Shown piece by piece: positions 1-7,059 of a stretch of 31,510 nt of DNA. The stretch comes from Pseudomonadota bacterium. Lineage in GTDB: Bacteria; Pseudomonadota; Alphaproteobacteria; Rhizobiales; Hyphomicrobiaceae. A program made the position numbers and the translations under genes. Under the pieces are notes generated by a model. The model searched no databases. It worked only from the letters and a program-made list of their open reading frames with translations, and had not been told where the DNA came from. Location of the stretch: the NCBI GenBank assembly GCA_023423275.1, contig JAFAFW010000011.1, positions 1-31,510 of the forward strand, given 5' to 3'. The stretch's first letter is position 1, and each line of letters begins with the position of its first letter.

Positions 1-227
1 GAACGAGATGCCAGCCGAGCTATCGACGGCATTGAACAGCTCAACCGGGATTGAGACCAGGGAGAGCTTGAGATGGCCTTTCCAGTACGCACGGGGCATG
101 GGGCACATCCTGGCAGCGCGCGGGACAACAGCTACCATATGGTGTGGGGACGCAAGGTGACGCGTTCAAGCTCATGAGCAGAGTAGGCGGCCATGATGCG
201 ATCAATCTCAGTAGCGATGTGTGTGCT

Positions 228-461
228 TTAATACCCCGAGAACTCTTCCGCTCACACGTCCGCGCCCTTAACCCCAGCATCCTTGAGCAGCCTTGCCATT
301 GCCAAAACCATGTCTGGCGGACCGGCGATGTAATAGATGGGTGCCGCAACGTCGTTTACGTACTTCGCGATCATTTCTCGCGTGATGTAGCCACGTTCAC
401 CACTCCAATCCGCGAGGGCGGCGTCCGCATCCGTGAACGTCGCTATAATTTGAAACGGGGG
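228..461 (-). pseudogene. C-terminal remnant of FAD/NAD-binding ferredoxin reductase-like protein
   Basis: The - strand frame reads as the NAD-binding C-terminal lobe of the ferredoxin-NADP reductase superfamily. It includes a GERGYITREMI segment and a YYIAGPPDMV segment, the typical nicotinamide-binding G-P-P-x-M stretch before the last helix. The frame hits TGA at 252-254, but the same frame continues beyond it with AEEFSGY and a TAA at 228-230. That is the usual terminal E-E-F-x-G-Y of the family. The TGA therefore looks like a point nonsense mutation, probably CGA to TGA. The FAD-binding half is absent; upstream of about 461 the sequence becomes enoyl-CoA hydratase-like. The family assignment is by motif; the original substrate is unknown. 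Confidence 0.6.
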
Positions 462-474
462 CTCTGCTTCTCCA

Positions 475-746
475 GTTCCGTCAGCTCGGAGAAGAAGGCC
501 AGAAGCCCGTTGATGATGCGCTTGGCGACGGTCACGTTGCGCCGCCATTTCTCGGTGTCGTCGATGCACTCCTGAAACAAGTCATGTCCCCGCCGGCACA
601 AAACCATCTTTCGGTTCCAGTCAGGATTACAACGTCGGAGTCGGGATCGGTCTGGACATCGTAGAAAACGTGACCGAGGTCATGAAGGGCATCGTCGATG
701 GCATTGTGCTGTGCCGGCTGATCGACGACGACGAGAAGGCAAGCCT
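475..746 (-). pseudogene. Internal fragment of an enoyl-CoA hydratase/isomerase family protein
   Basis: In the - strand frame ending near 574 one reads V-V-V-D-Q-P-A-Q-H-N-A-I-D-D-A-L, then D-V-V-I-L-T-G followed by W-F-C-A-G-G-D-M. These are the N-terminal 'P-x-x-x-N-A' strand and the oxyanion-hole 'F-C-A-G-G-D' of the crotonase fold. A frameshift near 574 moves the continuation (QECIDDTEKWRRN, then VAKRIINGLLAFF) to the next frame, running to about 490. The second half of the domain, including the second catalytic region, is missing. The fragment is joined directly to a response-regulator piece on its 5' side and a ferredoxin reductase piece on its 3' side. It is certainly non-functional as a hydratase. 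Confidence 0.55.
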
Positions 747-968
747 TCGCGGGAAGGCTGCGGCACATGTCGAGCCCTGATCCGTCGGGCAGCATGACAT
801 CCAGGACGATTAGATCAATCTTGCGTGTCGTAATCCATTTAAACAACTCACTGCAGGTCGCAACCAAAAGTAGGCGGCGGCCTCCTGGCTCTCGACATAG
901 CGGGCAAGGAGCTTTCGAATCTCTAGATCGTCATCGACGATGAGGATTTGTGGTGTGTGTTTGCTCAT
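747..968 (-). pseudogene. Broken response-regulator receiver domain
   Basis: An ATG at 968 on the - strand opens MSKHTPQILIVDDD, the first strand and acidic pocket of a CheY-like receiver domain, followed by LEIRKLLARYVESQE. About 25 codons in, near 890, the frame is lost. The next piece resumes in another frame as FKWITTRKIDLIVLDVMLPDGSGLDMCRSL, whose VLDVMLPDGSGL carries the phosphoacceptor aspartate and the following loop. The sequence then runs into enoyl-CoA hydratase-like residues at about 745. The beta4-beta5 region (conserved Thr and Lys) and any DNA-binding domain are absent. The short loss between the two halves suggests a small deletion. The piece resembles OmpR-type regulators, but the output type cannot be shown. 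Confidence 0.65.
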
Positions 969-1181
969 GATCAGCGCGTGTCTCGAAGAACTCGTTTTCT
1001 AACCGTGCAACGGCTACCGCACGAGCTCTTTCTTGTAACAAAAGCTCAGCGATCGCCGGCCCGGCAATGTTTTGAAACAAATCTCCTCGACGCAGAAAAA
1101 GAATAACACACTTTGCGCTAACGAAGACACGCAGCCGCACTATCGAAGGTGAGGCCAATTACCGAAGGACATCGCTCCATG

Positions 1182-1560
1182 CAACTGAAAGCAAAGAGTC
1201 TCGTTCGCATTCTGGCAGTGGCCACGCTGCCGTTTACGACTCCTGTCGCCTGGGGGCAAAGCCCGCCCGATAAACCCCCTTCCACGGGCCAGACCGAGAT
1301 CGTCAAGACCGTCGGGAAGCGGAGCGATCGTCTCATTGTGGTCGAAGCCGGTCACCCTCCGCACCTCCGGATGCCTGCGCACCGTCCCCTTGCTGGCCAC
1401 TTACCGCCATCACCTCCTCTTGTGCGCAAGCCGGGACCCGGACGATCACCCCTTGCGCAGGACTTGGCTGCGCTGGAAACGGAAATCGGCATACGCTCTC
1501 ATCAGATCGATGCGTGGCGTGATTTTACCGATGCGCTGCTCGCGGTGACCGCACCTCCTC
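1182..1560 (+). pseudogene. Remnant of a small secreted/periplasmic protein
   Basis: An ATG at 1182 with GAAGGA nine bases upstream begins a credible signal peptide: K and R near the start, then a hydrophobic stretch I-L-A-V-A-T-L-P-F, then a V-A-W-G-Q cleavage region. Later in the frame comes LAALETEIGIRSHQIDAWRDF, followed by T-D-A-L-L-A-V. From memory this resembles a recurrent stretch in short periplasmic proteins of Bradyrhizobium relatives (Spy/LTXXQ-like helical proteins). The part between is low in recognisable structure and may be shifted. Beyond about 1560 the frame, open to 1808, turns into the antisense of transposase sequence. I infer a gene truncated by the adjoining IS debris. 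Confidence 0.4.
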
Positions 1561-1689
1561 AGTTTCCCGGGCTACCACCGACCGCAGACCGGTCCGAGAG
1601 CACTGGAATCCGGTCGTCATCGGACGCTTCCGATGAGCGTTCTTCAAGCTCTTCGTTCTGCTGCCAACTTGCTGGGCTGGATGTACCGC

Positions 1690-1808
1690 CACGCCACGCG
1701 GCGCTCGTCGGCCCATCTGATGCGCCGCCATCAGATGGGCGACGGCTTCTCGCCTCTGCGCGGGCGTCACTTTTTTTGCCAGCAGGTCCTTCAGGCCGGC
1801 ATTGTTGA
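1690..1808 (-). mobile_element. IS3-family transposase remnant (orfA end/orfB start)
   Basis: On the - strand the frame reads N-N-A-G-L-K-D-L-L-A-K-K, then V-T-P-A-Q-R-R-E-A-V-A-H-L, then H-Q-M-G. This is the junction between the OrfA leucine-zipper end and the OrfB N-terminus (the 'xxRREAVAHL' helix before the ERRACR motif) of IS3-family transposases. After H-Q-M-G the frame shifts and a recognisable D-E-R-R remnant is seen one frame away. The DDE catalytic core is not present. The 5' end of the fragment lies at about 1806, exactly where another IS3 fragment begins in the opposite direction. No terminal inverted repeats were found. Confidence 0.6.
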
Positions 1809-1975
1809 TCGCCGAGCAGACCTACGATCGGTGGCGCCGGGAGTACGGCGGCCTGAAACTCGATCAGGCCAAACGGCTGAAGGATTTCGAACGCGAGAAT
1901 GAACGGCTGAAGAAGGCGGTCTCCGAGCTGACGCTCGACAAGCTGATCCTGAAGGAAGCCATTGAGGGAAATGTA
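1802..1975 (+). mobile_element. IS3-family orfA remnant
   Basis: The + frame reads I-A-E-Q-T-Y-D-R-W-R-R-E-Y-G-G, then LKLDQAKRLKDFERENERLK, then the leucine-rich L-T-L-D-K-L-I-L-K-E-A. This is the back half of OrfA of an IS3-family element (IS407/ISRm-like subgroup): the end of the helix-turn-helix plus the leucine zipper that mediates OrfA/OrfAB oligomerisation. The N-terminal helix of the HTH is missing, and no OrfB follows in a usable frame. The zipper sequence differs from that of the neighbouring - strand fragment, so these are two different elements and not one palindromic copy. Confidence 0.7.
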
Positions 1976-2276
1976 TGGTTCGCCCCGTCCGTGCAAGGGA
2001 CGTGAACCGTTCCGAGAGCAGTATGCGCAAATGTATCCAGCCTCTCGCGAGTGGGCTGCCGTTGCAGCCAGACCACGATGAGATCTGCACGCGTCGTTCC
2101 CAACTAAATACACCGGGCAAATAGCCCGCTTTCGCCGACAGGATTTACGACACGTCGATCGACTTTCTCGTCGTCGGTCCTCGAGCCTCGCAATCTGTCC
2201 AGGCCGCTATGCTGCGGCCGGATCTCTGCGTTCGTTAAAGTGCACCAGGCTTCGTGAGGATAACCCAAGCGATGCG

Positions 2277-2378
2277 CGCCAGTTTAGCTGCCAGGGCGGC
2301 CGTCATTTTGTTGACTGCGTCATCCTCGATGTGACAGCGATCACCATCGGCGATCGTACGCAAATTAAACCGTTATAG
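2277..2378 (+). pseudogene. Remnant of a hexapeptide acyltransferase (NodL/Maa-like)
   Basis: A short + frame ending in TAG at 2376-2378 reads H-F-V-D-C-V-I-L-D-V-T-A-I-T-I-G-D-R-T-Q-I-K-P. In maltose/galactoside/NodL acetyltransferases the equivalent stretch is N-x-N-C-V-I-L-D-V-x-x-V-T-I-G-D-x-x-x-I-G-P, part of the left-handed beta-helix that also carries the catalytic region. About 20 residues match that pattern, which is short, so the call is tentative. Upstream the frame stays open but loses resemblance, and downstream it stops. If correct, this is another truncated cargo gene of the mosaic. Confidence 0.4.
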
Positions 2379-2530
2379 GATGAACGCAGCTGGGGAAAAC
2401 GTTGCCGGGGCGTTCGGATACAGGGCAATTCCCATCAACAACCAGCGATCTCGAAATGTGGTATGAAATGTGGTTAGAAAAGCTCACGATCCAAAGCACT
2501 GTCTAAAAATCAAAGCGTTGACGAGAATAT

Positions 2531-2620
2531 TGGCGGAGGGGGAGGGATTCGAACCCCCGAGACCCTTGCGAGCCTGCCGGTTTTCAAGACCGGTGCCTTA
2601 AACCACTCGGCCACCCCTCC
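2531..2620 (-). tRNA. tRNA-Ser (anticodon UGA)
   Basis: Read on the - strand from 2620, the sequence folds as a class II tRNA. The acceptor arm GGAGGGG pairs with TCCCTCC, with one G-U at the inner end. A D-arm with GGCCGAGTGG follows. The anticodon stem ACCGGT/ACCGGC encloses the loop CTTGAAA, giving anticodon TGA for serine UCA codons. A long variable arm and a T-arm GGGGG TTCGAAT CCCCC come next. Discriminator G is followed by an encoded CCA (2531-2533). The gene appears intact. Its 3' side faces the fragment mosaic at 1-2530, making it the likely attachment site of a former island. Confidence 0.95.
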
Positions 2621-2886
2621 GGAAGATGCCGTGCGACGCCCCATCGGCGGGCTCGGTCACGATGGCGAGTGTGTTAGCTGTCCCTGACCGATGCGACAAG
2701 CCCGTTTCATCGCCGCAGCCATATATCCGTGCATGATGAAGTTCCGGGTCCCTTTCGGAGAGCCCGCGAGGATATGGGGCGCCTCCGCCTGCCGCCGTAT
2801 CAATTCAAGGTGAGGTGATCTCTGCGGCGAGGGTCCGCGCCCGCCTGGTGCAGCACTGCCCGTGACACTGGCGCGAGATGCCCCGA

Positions 2887-3435
2887 TCAGAACGACGGAG
2901 GCGTACAGGCGCTCACAACCTCGCACGGATGGGGTCCGACAGCGCGGAAACGATGCGGACGGCGGCTCTCGAAATAGTAGGCATCACCCGGCCCCAGAAT
3001 GCGACGCTCGTCGTCGACAGTCACTTCCAAGCGGCCGCTGATGATGATGCCCCCTTCCTCGCCCTCGTGCGCTAACGGAACACGGCCCGTGTCCGAGCCC
3101 GGCTCATAGCGCTCTTTCAGGATCTGCAACGCTCTGCCGAACAGGTTCTCACCGACCTGCCTGTACGACACACCACCTTTGCCGATTTCCGTCAGTTCGT
3201 CCGCACGATAGAACGCCTGCCGCGGCCGGTCGGGCTCCAGGGCAAAGAACTCGGCCAACCCAATCGGGACGCCGTCGAGGATGCGCTTCAAAGCCCCTAT
3301 CGAAGGGTTCGTCTTGTTCGCCTCGATCAGAGAAATGGTCGAGTTGGTGACGCCGGCGCGCTTCGCGAGCTCGCGCTGAGATAGGTTATGCCGCGAACGC
3401 AGATAACGGAGCCGTCCTCCAACATCCACTGACAT
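2887..3435 (-). CDS. XRE-family regulator with C-terminal cupin domain (PuuR-like)
   Basis: A 182-residue protein with an N-terminal helix-turn-helix (about residues 6-60, with L-S-Q-R-E-L-A-K-R-A-G-V and the recognition-helix stretch T-N-S-T-I-S-L-I-E). It ends in a cupin barrel (about 105-182, with H-E-G-E-E-G-G and the G-P-G-D-A-Y-Y-F turn) and a typical T-P-P-S-F tail. This architecture is that of PuuR and related sensors, which control polyamine, GABA or amino-acid catabolism by binding the pathway amine in the cupin. The start was set at ATG 3435 behind GGGGTAGGG, not at TTG 3450. It is transcribed away from the aminotransferase at 3661, which it probably regulates along with itself. 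The ligand is inferred from context: an omega-amino acid or amine. Confidence 0.85.
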   Translation of the reverse strand: MSVDVGGRLRYLRSRHNLSQRELAKRAGVTNSTISLIEANKTNPSIGALKRILDGVPIGLAEFFALEPDRPRQAFYRADELTEIGKGGVSYRQVGENLFGRALQILKERYEPGSDTGRVPLAHEGEEGGIIISGRLEVTVDDERRILGPGDAYYFESRRPHRFRAVGPHPCEVVSACTPPSF

Positions 3436-3464
3436 AGCCCTACCCCACAAGTGTTTCGGGTGTT

Positions 3465-3483
3465 GAATATATCAAAAATATTC
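3465..3483. promoter_or_regulatory. Candidate operator between regulator and aminotransferase
   Basis: An exact inverted repeat GAATAT-(7 nt)-ATATTC sits in an AT-rich pocket of an otherwise GC-rich divergent intergenic region (3436-3660). It lies 30-48 bases upstream of the regulator's ATG, where a bound repressor would cover the regulator's own promoter. It is the only perfect repeat of this length that I noticed in the interval. Binding by the XRE-cupin protein is inferred from position only; it does not obviously copy the published E. coli PuuR box. Confidence 0.4.
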
Positions 3484-3660
3484 CCCCTGTCGCCGTGTGG
3501 TTTCAATCTGCTAAGAAGTCTGAGAAAAGGACTTGAAGCAACACGGGCAGCCCCGTCTACTGCTGTAATGCGCTCCGACCAGGGCGCGAACAGGCTCATC
3601 TCAATACGCGTGCACGGGCGCAGATGTGCGCTCCCTTTCGTCGTCTTATTGGAGGTTCTC

Positions 3661-4989
3661 ATGGCGCCGCTCGATATGAAGCCCAACGAGCTCGAACCCT
3701 ACTGGATGCCCTTTACGCCCAATCGGGCATTCAAGAAAAAGCCCCGCCTGTTCTCGGGCGCCAAGGACATGCACTTCTTCACCCCTGACGGCCGCAAGGT
3801 CATCGACGCCTCGTCAGGCCTGTTCTGCGTCAACGCCGGTCACACGCGCGAACCGATCGTCAAGGCGATCCAGGACGCCGCCGCGCAGATGGACTACGCT
3901 CCGCCATTCCAGTACGGCCATCCGGGCCAGTTCCAGCTCTCCTCACAGCTCACCCTGATGGCGCCGGGCGATCTCGACTACGTGCTCTATGCCAACTCGG
4001 GCAGTGAAGCCGTCGACACGGCGCTTAAGGTTGCATTGGCCTATCACCGCTCGCGCGGCGAAGGCAGCCGCACCCGCTTCATCGGCCGTGAGCGCGGCTA
4101 TCACGGCGTCGGCTTCGGCGGCATCTCGGTCGGCGGCATGGTCGCCAACCGCAAGATGTTCGGCAATATGCTGGCCGGCGTCGATCACCTGCCGACCACC
4201 TACAATCGCGCCAAGCAGGCTTACTCGAAGGGCGAGCCGGAATGGGGCGCCGAGCTGGCTGACGATCTGCTGCGCCTGATCGGCCTGCATGATGCGTCGA
4301 CCATCGCAGCCGTCATCGTCGAGCCGGTCGCAGGTTCCACGGGCACGCTGCCGCCGCCGAAGGGCTATCTGGAGCGCCTGCGCCAGATTACCGAGCAGCA
4401 CGGCATCCTGCTGATCTTCGACGAAGTCATCACCGGTTTCGGCCGTCTCGGCCACGGCTTCGCCGCCGACCGCTACGGCATCGTTCCGGACATGATCACG
4501 TTCGCGAAGGGCGTCACCAACGGCGCGGTGCCGATGTCGGGCGTATTCGTGCGCAAGGGCGTGTACGAGACGCATATGCAGGGCGCCGAGCATCTGCCGG
4601 AGCTGTTCCACGGCTACACCTACTCGGGCCATCCGCTGGCGGTGGCTGCCGCTCTCGCGACCCTGCAGCTCTATAAGGACGAAGGCATCTTCGAGCGCGC
4701 CAAGGCGCTGGAGCCTGTGTTCGCCGACGCCATGATGAGTCTCAAGGGCCTGCCGAACGTGGTGGATATCCGCACGATCGGCCTGCTGGCGGCCATCGAC
4801 CTTGAACCGATCCCCGGCAAGGTCGGCGTGCGCGGCTACGATGCCATCGAGCGTATGTATGCCGACCACGATCTTTACGTGCGCGTTGCGGCCGATACGA
4901 TCGTCCCATCACCACCGCTGATCGTCAGCGAGAGCCAGATCGGCGAGATTCGCGACAAGATTGCGGCCGTCATCAAGGCTGTCGCCTGA
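3661..4989 (+). CDS. Class III omega-amino acid:pyruvate aminotransferase
   Basis: A 442-residue PLP-dependent fold-type I enzyme of the class III (ornithine/omega-aminotransferase) family, closest in feel to beta-alanine:pyruvate transaminase. The opening Y-W-M-P-F-T-P-N-R-x-F-K, the G-L-F-C-V-N-A-G-H segment, Y-G-H-P and the G-Y-H-G-V motif all fit that subgroup. The PLP-contacting aspartate is Asp254 in L-I-F-D-E-V-I-T-G-F-G-R, and the Schiff-base lysine is Lys283 in F-A-K-G-V-T-N-G. The start is fixed by GGAGG at 3651-3655; the frame is open further upstream but has no family sequence there. It would transfer the amino group of a beta-, gamma- or diamine-type donor to pyruvate in the cytoplasm. 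Taurine- or putrescine-pyruvate transaminase are alternatives. The divergent PuuR-like regulator supports an inducible amine catabolic role. Confidence 0.88.
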   Translation: MAPLDMKPNELEPYWMPFTPNRAFKKKPRLFSGAKDMHFFTPDGRKVIDASSGLFCVNAGHTREPIVKAIQDAAAQMDYAPPFQYGHPGQFQLSSQLTLMAPGDLDYVLYANSGSEAVDTALKVALAYHRSRGEGSRTRFIGRERGYHGVGFGGISVGGMVANRKMFGNMLAGVDHLPTTYNRAKQAYSKGEPEWGAELADDLLRLIGLHDASTIAAVIVEPVAGSTGTLPPPKGYLERLRQITEQHGILLIFDEVITGFGRLGHGFAADRYGIVPDMITFAKGVTNGAVPMSGVFVRKGVYETHMQGAEHLPELFHGYTYSGHPLAVAAALATLQLYKDEGIFERAKALEPVFADAMMSLKGLPNVVDIRTIGLLAAIDLEPIPGKVGVRGYDAIERMYADHDLYVRVAADTIVPSPPLIVSESQIGEIRDKIAAVIKAVA

Positions 4990-5030
4990 TCCGCGATTCG
5001 CGGCATTCAGGACACATGACAAAACCCATT

Positions 5031-5055
5031 CGCGGCGGGGCCTGGTCCCGCCGCG
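5031..5055 (+). terminator. GC-rich hairpin after the aminotransferase gene
   Basis: Perfect nine-base arms CGCGGCGGG and CCCGCCGCG enclose a seven-base loop, 41 bases after the aminotransferase stop codon. There is no T-tract after the right arm, so it is not a textbook intrinsic terminator. It could act as a 3' mRNA stabiliser or as a terminator working with Rho. The next gene starts 152 bases further on. Confidence 0.45.
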
Positions 5056-5207
5056 AGGATTCTGGGCCACGGTGTGCCCTTGACCCGCGGCACCAGTGCA
5101 AAAGCTGGTGACAGTTTCGGCGGCTCGATTGCTTTTGCAACGTCCAGGCGAAAAGCTCGATTCAGAAACGAGTCGGAGAATCAACCCTTTCGAGGGCCGC
5201 CGGACAG

Positions 5208-7028
5208 ATGACACCAGATCACGCGAACCACCACCGCAAGCCGCGCACACGAGCACTTCGGGAAGCATTCATCCTCACCGCCATGGTTCTGGTGACGCTT
5301 GCCGTGGCAGCCGGCCTTATCGTCCAGTTCGGGTGGCCCATGTGGACCGCCGGCCTGGCTGCATTGGGCATGTATGTGGCTCTGGTTTCAGCTCACGCCC
5401 TCGCCCGGCGCACCGAGGCCATTCGCGAACTCAGCAGTGAGATCGAGCGGCTTGAGGACGAGGTGAGCTGGATCCGCCAACGGACACCGGGCGCACCGCT
5501 TCAGGCGGCTCCTCAGGTCAAAGCACCCGAGGGTCCCCGTGAGTCAAAAGCTCCCGCATCCGAGCCGGTGCCACGCTCGCCTGCGCCTCGTCCCGCCAGC
5601 ACCCAGAGCGAGCCCTCTCAAGCCGTTGGTCCGTCGCCCGCTGGCGCGAAGATGCCCTCCCCCGCGTCGCCTGTTCTCCGGAACGCGCAACCGGCTCCGC
5701 CAGCCGCCGACGCAGCACGCCGACCGGAACCTTCGACCGCGCCTGCAAAAAAGGACACTGTTGCGCGCGACGTCACGGCGACTGCGTCTGGCGAAACGAT
5801 GGGCCACTTCTGGGCATTCCGTCCGAATGACCCGCATACCCCGTCCAGCGAGCCCATACCACAGCCTGAGTTCAAGCGGCCTCCGGAAGCGCCTCGCTCT
5901 TCCTTCGGCAAGAAGGTGGCGCAGCCGGAAAACGTCAGTGAGCCGACCGCGGCGGAACAATCTGTGGGAACTCCGGCCGTTGCCGGCGATGTCGGCGTGA
6001 TCGGCGGAATGATCCGGAAGTTCGCCCAGGAAATCGTTCCGGGTTCGGCAAGCGAGACATCTGTGGAGACGCCGAAACCGTCAACTGGGGCCGCGCAATC
6101 GGAAATCAATGCATCCGTCGATGCCTTGCGGGCCGCTGCCAACGAGATGCGGCGGTCTCCCGCAGCGGACACGCAATCGCCGATCGAGCGCGGTGTCCTG
6201 CCACCGCTGAAGCCCGAAAAGGCGAAAGGCCCACTTCCTCCGCCGGTCGATCAAACGCATGCGCGTCTGTCGGCCATTGCTGACGGCATCGCGACCGACA
6301 AGTTCGATGTCTACCTCGAACCCATCGTTGCGCTCGGCGATCGCAAAGTCAGACATTACGAGATCGCACTGCGCTTGCGCACCGAACCTCCGGGCAGCAT
6401 GGGCGCCGAAGATTATGTTCCCGCCGCGCGTGGGACCGGAATGCTGCCGTTCATCGACACGATCCGCATAACGCGGGCGGCGGCCATGGCTCACCATATG
6501 GACCAGCGCGGCAGTGGCGGCTCCCTGTTTGCTTCGCTCACCGCCGAGTCCCTGACCAACCAGGGTTTCCAGTGGGAGTTCGCCGAAGCTTGCAGGCATA
6601 CGCCGAAGCTCGCGGACCGGTTGGTCCTGACCTTTGAACAGTCGGATATCCGGAGTTTTGCGGCGCCGCACTGGGATGCAATCCGGCAGCTGACGGGTGC
6701 CGGTTTCAGACTGGCCATCGACGACGCTGTCAGCCTTGATCCAGACCTGCCGGATCTGAAGGCCGCAGGGTTTGCCTTCCTCCGGTGCAACGCTCGTACG
6801 CTGGTTGACGGGATGGCCAGCCTGGAGGGTCCGATGACCGGAGCACGGCTGCGTGAGCGGCTTTCCGGAGCCGGGCTGATGCCGATCGTCAAAGCCATTG
6901 AGACCGATGCTCAGTTCGCACGGATCATGGAAGCCGGCATCTCGCTTGGGCAAGGACCACTGTTCGGTCCACGCCTTCCGATCAAGGCGCAGGTTCTGCA
7001 ACCCTCACGCGGAGTGGTTGCCGCTTGA
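5208..7028 (+). CDS. Membrane-anchored protein with a degenerate EAL domain
   Basis: A 606-residue protein. Two transmembrane helices (about 20-41 and 45-65) are followed by a short predicted coiled coil (66-91), a long Pro/Ala/Ser-rich linker (about 93-335) and a C-terminal EAL-type domain (about 345-600). EAL domains hydrolyse cyclic di-GMP, but most catalytic signatures here are altered. The EAL triad region reads Y-E-I-A-L-R-L (Glu385 kept). The metal-binding Asn of the 'N-L-S' strand is F-A-S-L. The 'E-x-T-E' strand reads T-F-E-Q. The K-I-D lysine is replaced (F-L-R-C) and the 'E-G-V-E' glutamate is Lys in V-K-A-I-E-T. The D-D pair (505-506) and the Q-G near the end remain. I infer a non-catalytic c-di-GMP receptor or signalling scaffold with the EAL domain probably cytoplasmic. 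The HAD gene follows 31 bases later, suggesting co-transcription. Confidence 0.8.
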   Translation: MTPDHANHHRKPRTRALREAFILTAMVLVTLAVAAGLIVQFGWPMWTAGLAALGMYVALVSAHALARRTEAIRELSSEIERLEDEVSWIRQRTPGAPLQAAPQVKAPEGPRESKAPASEPVPRSPAPRPASTQSEPSQAVGPSPAGAKMPSPASPVLRNAQPAPPAADAARRPEPSTAPAKKDTVARDVTATASGETMGHFWAFRPNDPHTPSSEPIPQPEFKRPPEAPRSSFGKKVAQPENVSEPTAAEQSVGTPAVAGDVGVIGGMIRKFAQEIVPGSASETSVETPKPSTGAAQSEINASVDALRAAANEMRRSPAADTQSPIERGVLPPLKPEKAKGPLPPPVDQTHARLSAIADGIATDKFDVYLEPIVALGDRKVRHYEIALRLRTEPPGSMGAEDYVPAARGTGMLPFIDTIRITRAAAMAHHMDQRGSGGSLFASLTAESLTNQGFQWEFAEACRHTPKLADRLVLTFEQSDIRSFAAPHWDAIRQLTGAGFRLAIDDAVSLDPDLPDLKAAGFAFLRCNARTLVDGMASLEGPMTGARLRERLSGAGLMPIVKAIETDAQFARIMEAGISLGQGPLFGPRLPIKAQVLQPSRGVVAA

Positions 7029-7059
7029 TCGAAGGCTCGGGCGCGGGTATGGGCGTAGC

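Larger units (their letters stand above)
1..2530. other. Degenerate mosaic of gene fragments next to tRNA-Ser
   Basis: No intact gene can be supported in this stretch. Recognisable pieces, listed separately, come from unrelated families on both strands and are truncated, frameshifted or stopped. Between them (about 1-227, 969-1181, 1560-1690, 1976-2276 and 2379-2530) I see only short open frames with no family resemblance. One example is a + frame open from position 1 to a TGA at 52-54, which could be the tail of a gene entering from the left. The stretch ends exactly at the 3' end of the tRNA-Ser gene. tRNA 3' ends are established integration sites for islands and phages, so I infer the remains of a decayed island. 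I saw no integrase and no second copy of the tRNA 3' end, so the left boundary is outside the window or lost. Confidence 0.6.

Noticed and set aside
2453..2476. Two near-identical tandem copies of a 12-base unit beginning GAAATGTGGT
   Set aside because: Only two short copies in non-coding debris; chance or slippage is sufficient explanation.
2531..2620. Attachment-site repeat of the tRNA 3' end elsewhere in the window
   Set aside because: I looked for a second copy of the terminal T-arm/acceptor sequence in 1-2530 and did not see one, so no att pair can be annotated.
2657..2926. 89-codon - strand frame between tRNA-Ser and the XRE-cupin regulator
   Set aside because: No ribosome binding site, no motif, and its start lies inside the regulator gene; the 266-base gap 2621-2886 shows nothing else that can be supported.
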